A stretch of DNA of 64,000 nt from [Leptolyngbya] sp. PCC 7376 (GTDB lineage Bacteria > Cyanobacteriota > Cyanobacteriia > Cyanobacteriales > MRBY01), in assembly GCF_000316605.1 (NCBI RefSeq), contig NC_019683.1, positions 2,278,036 through 2,342,035 of the forward strand. The letters are read 5' to 3'. This document shows, in pieces, positions 55,410 to 63,783 of this stretch (position 1 is the stretch's first letter; each line of letters starts with the position of its first letter). The translations under genes and the position numbers were made by a program. The notes beneath the pieces are model-generated. The model saw nothing but the letters and a program-made list of their open reading frames with translations. It was not told where the DNA came from and did no database searches.

Positions 55410-57431
55410 TTAATGACCAGGCATAAAGAGCCACCAAGGAGTCGGTTGAGTTTCCCAAAGTTTGATTGTGCGGTCATAACTCCCGCTGGCAATAGTCTTC
55501 CCATCAGGGCTAAATTTCACAACCATGACCGGCGCGGCATGACCTCGGAGAGTTTTTAATTCTTCGGCGGTTTTAACATCCCAGAGTTTAATGGTGTGGT
55601 CATAGGCACTACTCGCCAAGAGTTCACCATCAGGACTATAGTCCAAGCCATAAATCGGTTGGTTATGCCCTAGTAAAGTCTTCTTCACCGAGCCACTACG
55701 CCAATCCCAAAGTTTGATGGATAAATCGTAGCTACTACTGGCGATCGCCTTGCCATCTGGACTAAATGCGAGGTTCAAAACAGAATCACGATGGTCTGCT
55801 AGCTCAACTTCTAATTCGCCATTGTTCACCCGCCAGAGTTTAACGAGGGTATCAGCGCCACCACTTGCCACAAAGTTCCCACTGGGATGGAAGGCGATCG
55901 CCCGAATGCCCTGTTCATGACCGACGAAATTTGTGGGTAATTCGTTTCCGGTGGCAGCATCCCAAAGTTTTAATTGGCCGTCATCGCTGCCACTAGCAAG
56001 GGTTTGGCTGTCTGGACTAAAAACCAAACTGGTAACTTCTGCGCCATGGCCTGTCAAAACTTGAGGTGTTGTACCCGGTGGTTGGTTGGCATCCCAGAGA
56101 TAAATGGAATTGTTCGCTCCGACTGTGGCAATCGCCCGACCGTTAGGACTGTAGGCCACCGCGCTAAATTGGGTGATATCGCTGGGTTCATAGGGGAATT
56201 CTTCTTCTCGCGCCACAATATTCCAAGCGGATACGACAAAATCATCGCCGCCACTGGCCACAAATTGATTATCGGGACTTAGGGCAATGGAACGGACTTC
56301 GGCGATGCCCCCGGTATCTTTTTCTTTCCTGAGCGTAAGGGTTTCGCGGCCCGTTTCGGGACTCCATAATTTCACCGTGTAATCGCCGCTGGCTGTTGCT
56401 AAAGTTTTGCCATCGGGCGTAAAGGCCACCTCAAAAACTTCGTCATAATGTCCCAAAAATGTGTGGATTAATTTATCGGTTTCGAGGCTCCATAGTTTGG
56501 CAGTATTGTCAGCGCTTGCCGTTGCTAAGGTGGTGCCATCGGGACTGAAAGAAAGGCTGGCGATCGCCCCAAAATGCCCTTCGATATCGGTGGGGATTTC
56601 CTGAAAGGTTTCAAGATTCCAAAGTTTAACGATGCCCTGTTCATCACCACTAGCAAGCTGCGACCCGTCGGGACTGAAATCCAAACCACGCAGACCATAG
56701 TAATGACCTTGCAGATCAGCAATTTTGCCCCCAGACTCTAAATCCCAAAGTTGAATATCTGGAATTAGAGTTGTGCTGCTGGCAATGGTTGCACCGTCGG
56801 GACTAACGCTAATGCGAAAGACGAGGAATCCGGTATCAATTACTTGTTTTTCCGTTGCCGTCGCCACATCCCACACCCGCACCGTGCCATCGACGCTACC
56901 ACTCACCAAACTTTGACCATCAGCGGTAAATTCCAGATCTAAAATCTCATTGCCATGTCCCACCAATGTCTGCACAATTTGCCGGGTGCGCGTATCCCAC
57001 AACGCAATCTGATAATCTCTCGTCACACTGGCTAAAAGCTGACCATCTGGACTGTAGGCGATCGCCCAAACCTCATCAAAGCCTTCGTGGATAGTCGCGT
57101 TTTCCCCAGTTGGCAAATCCCATGTTTTATAGGTCAGATCATCACTCCCCGTAAATAGCGTCTGACTATCAGGACCAAAATCTAGGGACAAAATATCGTC
57201 GTTGTGACCCATCAAAATATTCGGCACTTCCGCAACATTCACCGTGTTATCTGGCTGAATAATACGACGAGACTCTTCGCGATCTTCTAGTCGACCAACC
57301 AGACTAATCAATCCCGCAAAAAAGGCGATCGCCCCACAGGAAACCAACAAAATCCTCAGTGGAAATTTTGAGTTGGAATCCGTTGAATTTTGGTTTTCCG
57401 TTGCCACATTAACCATAAGAAAATTGAGCAA
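55410..57431 (-). CDS. membrane-anchored protein with 14 WD40 repeats
   Basis: 673 residues: one membrane segment near residues 25-46 (LRILLVSCGAIAFFAGLISL), a charged linker, then 14 WD40 repeats (pattern GH...FSPDG..LASGS.D..IKLW), enough for two seven-bladed propellers. Signal-anchor topology would place the propellers outside the cytoplasm. The start may be ATG 57416 instead of 57431. The stop at 55410 is 54 bp from the stop of the convergent NLR gene. Propellers are scaffolds; the partner is not visible, but the WWW-repeat gene upstream ends 49 bp before its start. Confidence 0.9.
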   Translation of the reverse strand: MLNFLMVNVATENQNSTDSNSKFPLRILLVSCGAIAFFAGLISLVGRLEDREESRRIIQPDNTVNVAEVPNILMGHNDDILSLDFGPDSQTLFTGSDDLTYKTWDLPTGENATIHEGFDEVWAIAYSPDGQLLASVTRDYQIALWDTRTRQIVQTLVGHGNEILDLEFTADGQSLVSGSVDGTVRVWDVATATEKQVIDTGFLVFRISVSPDGATIASSTTLIPDIQLWDLESGGKIADLQGHYYGLRGLDFSPDGSQLASGDEQGIVKLWNLETFQEIPTDIEGHFGAIASLSFSPDGTTLATASADNTAKLWSLETDKLIHTFLGHYDEVFEVAFTPDGKTLATASGDYTVKLWSPETGRETLTLRKEKDTGGIAEVRSIALSPDNQFVASGGDDFVVSAWNIVAREEEFPYEPSDITQFSAVAYSPNGRAIATVGANNSIYLWDANQPPGTTPQVLTGHGAEVTSLVFSPDSQTLASGSDDGQLKLWDAATGNELPTNFVGHEQGIRAIAFHPSGNFVASGGADTLVKLWRVNNGELEVELADHRDSVLNLAFSPDGKAIASSSYDLSIKLWDWRSGSVKKTLLGHNQPIYGLDYSPDGELLASSAYDHTIKLWDVKTAEELKTLRGHAAPVMVVKFSPDGKTIASGSYDRTIKLWETQPTPWWLFMPGH

Positions 57432-57480
57432 AATTGTGCGTTAAATAATGCGTAAAAGTAGAGTGCTTGTGATGGGAAAA

Positions 57481-60156
57481 TTATTCTTCGGACAGATAAA
57501 CATTGGGGGAACCATCCTCCGCCAAAACTGCCGGTATCTCGATATGAATGGTGTGCCACATAATTGTTGCGTCATGGAGATTGTGCTCCGGTTCTTGAAC
57601 TAGCCGTTCATAGCAAACCTCATAGGGTGGCTTCGACGTATATTGCCGCGCTTGACCCCGCAGATTTTCCTCTACATGGCTGGCTAATTCCAAATAACAT
57701 TGCGCCGTTCCGCCATCGGCTTCTGTGGGTAAAGTGGCTTCAATTTCTGCCGCTTTTAAAAAGGCTTCATAGGCACTAAAAGAGAAATGCAACGCCCGTT
57801 CATCGAGTAATGGCTCTGGAATTTCATCAACTCCAACTTCATACTGAGCCACCGGGTAATATTGCTCAAGATTTGGAACCCAGGGATGTTCGGCATCCAG
57901 TTGCGCCCAGAAAAAGAGACCATAGTTAATGTAGGCATCTCGCAATAATTGTCGTTCTTCCGCGAGATAAAAATTGTCGGGGTTCGCCGCAGTAAAGTCA
58001 CGCAGTTGATTGAGTGCCGAATCGAGATAAATCCCCGCTTGGTGCAATGCTGTGGTGTCTTCCATCAGCTCTGTCCAACTGGCATCCTGCAATCCTTGCA
58101 ATAACATCACCCGCGCCAAACGAATGGTTGCCTCAGTATTTTCCGTTTCTACGCCAGTTTCGTATTGTTCTTGGGCTTTTTCCAGTTGACCCAGTTGCTC
58201 ATAAACTTTACCGAGGGATAAACTCAAAGCGGCTTTCGGAGCGGCTTTACGGTAAAACTTCGTGGCTTGGCGATATTCCCGTAACGCTTGGAGATAATCC
58301 CCTTGGCGGGCAAACTGATCACCCCGCGATTGATACCAAATCCCTAATTTCGGCAGGTTCACATTGGTACCGTAGGCTCCGAGAAAAATCACCGCAGAGA
58401 AACCGAACGCAAACCGCGAATTCCAGTTTGGCGGTAACCGCAAAGAAGCCAAAACATTTTCGATTGCCTTTTGGCCGTTTTTCGTTAAGGCTCCACCAGC
58501 TCCGGCGATTAGTGCTGCACCTTGGGCAATGAGTGTTCCATTCTGCACCGCATCGGAAATCACTGCACCATTCACCGGTTGTACCAATGCTTGGGTGGTC
58601 GTAGTCATAAAGGTTGCAGCCAATCCCAACAAACCTACTGCCGCTGCTGTCCAAACCCAATCAAAGAGAGAAACATTATCGTCGTCTCCTCCCAATAACG
58701 TTGGCTTGAGATGCCACCACCATTCGCCACCACCGCCTTTGAGACTTTTACGCCAGGATGCGAGTTGATTACCTTTGGCGATCGCCACCCGTTGTCTTTT
58801 TAACCTTTGATCTAGATCAATAATCTGGCGGGCGATCGCCTCTGGTACAGCGCTACTGTTATATTCCTCGACAATATCGCGAGCGAGCAAAACCTCTAGG
58901 ATCATTTCCCACGACGGACGAATCGTACTTTCGAGGGTTGTGATCGCCTTGTTGTAACGGTCAAGTGCTTGGGCAACTGGAGTTTCCGCTTCGGTGAGTC
59001 GCCACCACCAATTATCTTTAGGCTGGAGACTGTTTTTCCATTCATCGAGAATATCGTCGTCAGCAATCAGTTTTCCCTGTTGGCGCAGGCGATTATCCAG
59101 CTCAATAATTTGCGTCAATCGTTCAATAGGTGGCTGTTTTTGACCACTTTCGGCAGATTCGACCGCATCCCGCGCAAGTAAAACTTCCAGCAGTTCAGCG
59201 GAGGTGGGGGAAGGGGGTTCTTCGAGTTTACGGAGAGCCTGTTCATAACGATCAATTGCCTGATTCGGTAGCGGAATCGGATCGGTCAGTTGCCACCACC
59301 AATAGGTGCCGGGAATGTTTAACGACTGCTTCCATTCATCGAGGGTATTATCGACGGCGATCGCCTTGGCATGGGCTTTGAGACGATCATCGAGACGAAT
59401 AATTTTGGTGATATTTTCCGTGGGGAGGGGATTTTGACCTAACTTTGCCCGTTCCACCGAATCCCGCGCTTGCAACATTTCGAGGAGCTGCTCACTCTGG
59501 GGATTGGCTGTCGCATCCACCGCATTAATTGCCTGTTCATAGCGATCAATAGTTTGCAGCAGTAACGGTAATGGATTTGTAAATTCCCACCACCAATGAC
59601 TTTCCGGCGGCTTTAAATTTTCCTTCCAATCTTCTAACTTGCGATCATAGGAAATCGCCAGACCCAACGTTTTTAGTTGTTCATCAAGGTCAATAATTTC
59701 GGCGATCGCCTGCTTTGGTTTGCGGCGAATCTTGCCTAAAGCTTGCTCAATCTGATCGCGACTGGTGAGTACTTCTAATAAGGTGTTCGTAGTCGAGTTA
59801 GCCTGAGCAGTGACGATACTAACTCGATAGTTTTCGATAGCTTCTTCGAGAGAATGATCCGCATAATTTTCGAGAAACCACCACCAATATTGCGCTGGGA
59901 TATCGAGCGTTTGTCGCCATTGGCTGAGGTCTTCACACTGGGCGATCGCCGCCCGCTGATTTTTCAGAGCTTTATCTGCAACCACCAGCTCCCCAAAAAC
60001 AGCATCACTGCGATCACCACAATCCTGTTTCAATTGTTCAATTTCATTCCGTTGACGGAGAAGGGACAAGACAATATCAGGGTCTTCTGCCAAACGGTTA
60101 ACGGCTTCGGTATAGGCGGCGATCGCGGTGCGTAATGCTGCGGGAACTTCTGCCAT
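57481..60156 (-). CDS. five-WWW-repeat, membrane and TPR protein, new repeat family
   Basis: 891 residues. Five units of about 97 residues repeat from residue 20 to 490, each ending in a triple tryptophan: YWWWFL (91-93), HWWWEF (188-190), YWWWQL (286-288), NWWWRL (383-385) and EWWWHL (479-481). Other conserved parts are AIDRYEQAI, LLEVLLARDAVE and II-LD-RL. Three hydrophobic segments follow (about 503-520, 541-556 and 582-597), with TPRs at about 605-690 and a C-terminal unknown region. I do not recognise the repeat. The WD40 gene is next in the same direction, so it begins a probable operon; a scaffold role for the helical repeats is inference. Confidence 0.85.
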   Translation of the reverse strand: MAEVPAALRTAIAAYTEAVNRLAEDPDIVLSLLRQRNEIEQLKQDCGDRSDAVFGELVVADKALKNQRAAIAQCEDLSQWRQTLDIPAQYWWWFLENYADHSLEEAIENYRVSIVTAQANSTTNTLLEVLTSRDQIEQALGKIRRKPKQAIAEIIDLDEQLKTLGLAISYDRKLEDWKENLKPPESHWWWEFTNPLPLLLQTIDRYEQAINAVDATANPQSEQLLEMLQARDSVERAKLGQNPLPTENITKIIRLDDRLKAHAKAIAVDNTLDEWKQSLNIPGTYWWWQLTDPIPLPNQAIDRYEQALRKLEEPPSPTSAELLEVLLARDAVESAESGQKQPPIERLTQIIELDNRLRQQGKLIADDDILDEWKNSLQPKDNWWWRLTEAETPVAQALDRYNKAITTLESTIRPSWEMILEVLLARDIVEEYNSSAVPEAIARQIIDLDQRLKRQRVAIAKGNQLASWRKSLKGGGGEWWWHLKPTLLGGDDDNVSLFDWVWTAAAVGLLGLAATFMTTTTQALVQPVNGAVISDAVQNGTLIAQGAALIAGAGGALTKNGQKAIENVLASLRLPPNWNSRFAFGFSAVIFLGAYGTNVNLPKLGIWYQSRGDQFARQGDYLQALREYRQATKFYRKAAPKAALSLSLGKVYEQLGQLEKAQEQYETGVETENTEATIRLARVMLLQGLQDASWTELMEDTTALHQAGIYLDSALNQLRDFTAANPDNFYLAEERQLLRDAYINYGLFFWAQLDAEHPWVPNLEQYYPVAQYEVGVDEIPEPLLDERALHFSFSAYEAFLKAAEIEATLPTEADGGTAQCYLELASHVEENLRGQARQYTSKPPYEVCYERLVQEPEHNLHDATIMWHTIHIEIPAVLAEDGSPNVYLSEE

Positions 60157-60383
60157 GGCTTTTTGCGGTAAATTCTATGACGCTTGTTCCAAGTCTATGT
60201 CGCAATTTCAGGAGGAAATATTACATTTTCTATGGATGTGAAGCTAATGAATGTGCCAACTCAATTGAGAGTGTAATTGCTTTACGTTGGGTGATCGCTC
60301 CCAAAATCACCAGTAGAATAAAATGACCGGACACAAATGGTTACACCGAGAATAACTCTTAGATGAGTGTGGAGAAAACCGAC

Positions 60384-61268
60384 ATGAAGCGTCAATGGAT
60401 TGCAGCAGGACTTACTATTCTTGGTTTAGGAGTGCAATCTAATGCGGCGATCGCCCACACTCTGAGTATGCGGGCTGCCAATCTCGAACTGCGCACAGCC
60501 CTCTGCTCCCAAAACTGGGCTGCTGGAATTCGGGCGATTGACCACCTAAAAAAAATCACCACAGCCAATCGCCAAGAACTAAACTATTTCCGCGCTCGAC
60601 TCGTGATTATGCGAGATCAAGGCTCAGTGATTCCTGATTGGCCAGCAGCGGACTATTGCGCAGGAAGTACAGGAGATATTTTGCCCGGTGGAAATAATAC
60701 CCAAGTTGGTAACTTTACTCCGCCTTCTGATCAGCCAGCCATTCCAGCAGCGGCTCTGTCTCCTTTCACTAGCGACACCACAACTATCAGCCAAGACCAA
60801 CTCAAAGGCATCTGGTATGCCCAAGTCGTCTGCCAAGAAAGTGCACCAGAAGAGGGCGTGCAAAATGTCAAAGTTGATATGAGAGGAACAACTGACTATG
60901 GTGCTAACCAGCAGTACAGCAGCAAATCATACTTTGAATTTACGACCACAATGACCGATGGCCAGGCAGTATCCTTTAGTGGGCGGGGGACTGAATCCGG
61001 GACTTATTCACTGAACAACAATCTTTTGACCCGCACTGCCCAAAATACAAGCGCTTCCTATGACACCGTATTGATTAATGGTCAGCCAATTCCCACCGAG
61101 CTGAATCAACAAATGGATCAGTTATTTGACCAGGTATATGCAGATGGAACAATTGGTACAGTAAGCGAGTTTCAGTTAAAACCAACACCTGATGGCAAGC
61201 TAGATCTCGGTGAAGCACCAGGGTGCAATATTCCACCAGCATTCAAAGTGGTTGAACCTTTGTTTTAA
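60384..61268 (+). CDS. exported hypothetical protein
   Basis: 294 residues from ATG 60384, which follows GGAGAAAACCGAC; an ATG at 60363 is possible but lacks a binding site. A signal peptide (MKRQWIAAGLTILGLGVQSN, cut after AIA) is followed by a helical part (about 30-80), a low-complexity Pro/Thr/Gly region and a beta-rich domain with GIWYAQVVCQES and FEFTTTMTDGQAVSFSGRGT. Four cysteines lie in the mature part. No known family. It starts divergently from the WWW-repeat gene, so the two may share a promoter region. Confidence 0.75.
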   Translation: MKRQWIAAGLTILGLGVQSNAAIAHTLSMRAANLELRTALCSQNWAAGIRAIDHLKKITTANRQELNYFRARLVIMRDQGSVIPDWPAADYCAGSTGDILPGGNNTQVGNFTPPSDQPAIPAAALSPFTSDTTTISQDQLKGIWYAQVVCQESAPEEGVQNVKVDMRGTTDYGANQQYSSKSYFEFTTTMTDGQAVSFSGRGTESGTYSLNNNLLTRTAQNTSASYDTVLINGQPIPTELNQQMDQLFDQVYADGTIGTVSEFQLKPTPDGKLDLGEAPGCNIPPAFKVVEPLF

Positions 61269-61488
61269 AATGCTTTCCTCGACATAACCTACTGTTTAAT
61301 TAGGCCAATTCAAGCTTTTTTATTCAGCAGCAAATAGGAGGCGATCGCCATCCTCAGCTCAGTCTAATTTTCATGAAGACCTATTCTCGAAAAATCGATG
61401 CTAGAAATGTACGGTAATGTTCTACGTGAATTGAAGAGTTACACTGTACTTGCGGCATAGCTCGTAGTTACGTGTCAGTGGAGAACCA

Positions 61489-61722
61489 ATGATTGACTCA
61501 AAAGACAGAGTTGTTGTTGCAAGCGACGTTAACACTAGAGATGGTATTGGTGTCGAAATATACCGAAATAACGAATTAGTTGTAGAAATCTTCCGCGACG
61601 ATACAGATAGGACTCGCACTGTAACCGTATTTAAGGAATCTGTTTCTCTTGAATTGGTGGAAGAGTGCATTGAGATATTTAAAAGAGAAATTCCTTGGGA
61701 CTTTATCAAGGACGATGAATAG
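61489..61722 (+). CDS. small hypothetical protein, 77 residues
   Basis: A compact acidic protein (VVVASDVNTRDGIGVEIYRN, VSLELVEECIEIFKREIPWD). The pattern is beta strands then a C-terminal helix. ATG 61489 follows GGAGAACC. It resembles small immunity-like or regulatory proteins in size only. The function is unknown. The 220 bp before it show nothing recognisable. Confidence 0.7.
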   Translation: MIDSKDRVVVASDVNTRDGIGVEIYRNNELVVEIFRDDTDRTRTVTVFKESVSLELVEECIEIFKREIPWDFIKDDE

Positions 61723-61768
61723 ACACCGAACAGCTGAAATTGTCTACGAAACCTACGGGGAACTCGCA

Positions 61769-61809
61769 GGCGATCACTCTACCTCAAAAAAGAGACAATA
61801 GTGATCGCC
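61769..61809. repeat. 10-bp perfect inverted repeat
   Basis: GGCGATCACT (61769-61778) and AGTGATCGCC (61800-61809) are inverses with 21 bases between them. It lies after the small ORF and may act as a weak transcription stop; no T-run follows. Confidence 0.45.
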
Positions 61810-61840
61810 CATCTCCCTATTAAAACGATTTCAGCAGGAT

Positions 61841-62056
61841 TTACAACCCAAACTGTGTTTTGATATCAGCCACAAAGGTTGCATCACCTTGCCTTTCACG
61901 ATTCATCACCCAAAGTTTGGCATCCTCCTCGGCAATATAGCGAAGCGTACTCGTGACATCAGTTATCGCCGTCAAAATGAAACGACGTCTTCTACAACTT
62001 TGGCTGTACCACCCAACAGAAAATACTATTGACATCCATCGAGGTTGCATATACAA
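61841..62056 (-). pseudogene. possible decayed coding remnant
   Basis: On the minus strand the C-terminal half reads DVTSTLRYIAEEDAKLWVMN and RERQGDATFVADIKTQFGL, which looks like real protein text, while upstream codons in this frame do not. An alternative frame just upstream (GGTAKVVEDVVSF) also looks coding, which suggests a frameshift. I cannot name the parent family. The frame overlaps the operator upstream of the MarR gene, so it is unlikely to be expressed as an intact gene. Confidence 0.35.
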
Positions 62057-62057
62057 C
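62044..62057 (+). promoter_or_regulatory. operator-like palindrome upstream of the MarR gene
   Basis: GTTGCATATACAAC is palindromic with one mismatch and ends seven bases before the ATG at 62064. The same sequence with one base changed stands before the NmrA-like gene, so both are probably bound by the MarR protein, which would then repress itself. Confidence 0.75.
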
Positions 62058-62063
62058 TAATGT

Positions 62064-62528
62064 ATGAGAAAAAAAGACAATCCCCAAGAAGCAATCCAGT
62101 TTGCCCAGGTGATTGCATCAGATTGCATTGGTGCGAGAGTTCGTATCCTTAGTCGAGCTATCTCTCGCATCTACGATGACAGGATCCGACCCCATGGCAT
62201 TAAGTTCTCTCAGATGAACATTCTGACCGTAGTCACCTTGCACGAACCCATTCAGCAAGTAGAAGTTGGACGGATGCTCTCGCTCGAAAAATCCACGCTT
62301 AGTCGCAATGTCAACCTGATGAAATCCAAAGGTTGGCTCCAAAGTCAGTCTGACGAAGGCAGCAATCGCTTTTTAGTGGCGACACAAAAGGGGCATGAAC
62401 TATTGGTAAAAGCAGCACCAGATTGGGTTAAAGCCCAAGAACAAGTGACTGCCATTCTTGGGGAACAAACTGCGATAGAGCTAAGGCAAGCAGCAGACCA
62501 GCTCCAGCCAAAGGATGCCGGGGATTAA
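62064..62528 (+). CDS. MarR-family transcriptional regulator
   Basis: 154 residues with a winged helix-turn-helix: KFSQMNILTVVTLHEPIQQV, then VGRMLSLEKSTLSRNVNLMK (recognition helix) and the wing LQSQSDEGSNRFLVATQKGH. Dimer helices lie at both ends. MarR proteins bind palindromes and release on binding small phenolic or electrophilic compounds. The palindromes at 62044-62057 and 62549-62562 fit. The NmrA-like reductase gene follows after 52 bp and is the likely target. No Cys is placed to suggest redox control. Confidence 0.93.
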   Translation: MRKKDNPQEAIQFAQVIASDCIGARVRILSRAISRIYDDRIRPHGIKFSQMNILTVVTLHEPIQQVEVGRMLSLEKSTLSRNVNLMKSKGWLQSQSDEGSNRFLVATQKGHELLVKAAPDWVKAQEQVTAILGEQTAIELRQAADQLQPKDAGD

Positions 62529-62548
62529 GAATTTTTTTTGCACTCAAA

Positions 62549-62562
62549 GTTGTATATACAAC
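62549..62562 (+). promoter_or_regulatory. operator-like palindrome upstream of the NmrA-like gene
   Basis: GTTGTATATACAAC is a perfect 14-bp palindrome 18 bases before the ATG at 62581. It matches 62044-62057 at 13 of 14 bases. A bound regulator here would cover the promoter or ribosome binding region of the NmrA-like gene. Confidence 0.78.
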
Positions 62563-62580
62563 ATAAAATCACGGGGAATT

Positions 62581-63684
62581 ATGAAACCACGAATTCTTGT
62601 TACTTCCGCTGTTGGTCATACAGGTTCAGTTGTTGTGAAACAGCTGCTAGAAAAAGGCTTCAAAGTTCGTGCCTTTGTGCGTCGTCAAGATGGTCGCTCT
62701 AAAAAACTCAAGCAACTCGGTGCTGAAATTTTCGTTGGTGATTTGTTCGATTTTCGAGATCTCCAAAAGGCGCTGATTGGTGTGCAGCGTGCTTACTATT
62801 GTTTCCCTTTTGCCCCAAATCTTTTGCATGGGTCGATGCTCTTTGCCCTTGCTGCGGAGGAAGCAAAGCTTGAGATGATGGTCGCTTTAACGGCTTGGAA
62901 TCCACATCCAACCCACCCTTCGATTCACCAACGAGAACATTGGCTCGCGAACAATATCCATCAATGGATGCCGACGGTGGATGTGGTGCATATCAATCCG
63001 GGCATGTTCGCCTTTACCTATTTCTTTGGTCTGCCGCAAATCGTTCACTTTGGACAGTTGATGCTGCCATTTGGCGATGGATTGAATGCTCCGCCGTCCA
63101 ATGAAGATATTGCGGCGATCGCCGCTGGTGTTTTAGCGCAACCGGACAAGCATATCGGTAAGGTGTACCGTCCTACAGGCCCTCAGCTAATTTCTGGGTA
63201 CGATGTGGCGGATATTATGGGACGCATTCTCGATCGCCCTGTAACGTATCAGTCAGTCTCTATAGCAATGTTTGCGAAGGCCGCAAAAGCATTGGGGTTT
63301 TCTAATTTTGAGATCGCTCAAGTGCGCCATTATGCTCGGGAAGTTCGCCATGGTACTTATGCCATTAGCGCACCGACAGACCATATTCAACAGGTGTGCG
63401 ATCGCCCCCCAGAAGATTTTGAAACCACAGCCCGTCGCTATATCCAGAATCCCGCGTTGGTTTTTCCGAGACTACAGATTGGGAATCGCTGGTACGCACT
63501 TCAGCTTTTAGTGAAAACTATATTGACTCGTGTGCCGGATCTAGATCGCTGGGAATCAAAGCGTGATTATCCACTGCTGTCTAATTCGGCCTTAGCCCAT
63601 GAGAGTGATGAGTGGCGCGAAGTTGCCCAACAGAAGCAATTAGCCCTGATTCACTCAGGACATTTGTCGGGAAATTTGCGGTAA
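62581..63684 (+). CDS. NmrA-like NAD(P)-binding oxidoreductase/regulator
   Basis: 367 residues. Rossmann start ILVTSAVGHTGSVVVKQLLE, then VRAFVRRQDGRSKKLKQLGA, VGDLFDFRDLQKALIGVQRA and YYCFPFAP; the Tyr-x3-Lys of SDR enzymes is absent, as in NmrA and triphenylmethane reductase relatives. The C-terminal half (LIS-GYDVADIMGRILDRPVT) matches the substrate side of this group. ATG 62581 follows GGGGAATT; a longer frame from 62515 would run through the operator. Under MarR control, it probably reduces quinones or related compounds; that is inferred from the family. Confidence 0.88.
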   Translation: MKPRILVTSAVGHTGSVVVKQLLEKGFKVRAFVRRQDGRSKKLKQLGAEIFVGDLFDFRDLQKALIGVQRAYYCFPFAPNLLHGSMLFALAAEEAKLEMMVALTAWNPHPTHPSIHQREHWLANNIHQWMPTVDVVHINPGMFAFTYFFGLPQIVHFGQLMLPFGDGLNAPPSNEDIAAIAAGVLAQPDKHIGKVYRPTGPQLISGYDVADIMGRILDRPVTYQSVSIAMFAKAAKALGFSNFEIAQVRHYAREVRHGTYAISAPTDHIQQVCDRPPEDFETTARRYIQNPALVFPRLQIGNRWYALQLLVKTILTRVPDLDRWESKRDYPLLSNSALAHESDEWREVAQQKQLALIHSGHLSGNLR

Positions 63685-63783
63685 CAATCTGTCTGAAACT
63701 CCGTATCTCGGCGATCGCTGTGACAGTAAAAGAAGTATTTTCCAACATTAATTTTTTAATCTTTATTCAATGAGGTCATACCT

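Noticed and set aside
58014-58532. 172-residue plus-strand ORF opposite the WWW-repeat gene
   Set aside because: It overlaps strongly conserved repeat and TPR coding sequence; no independent motif or binding site.
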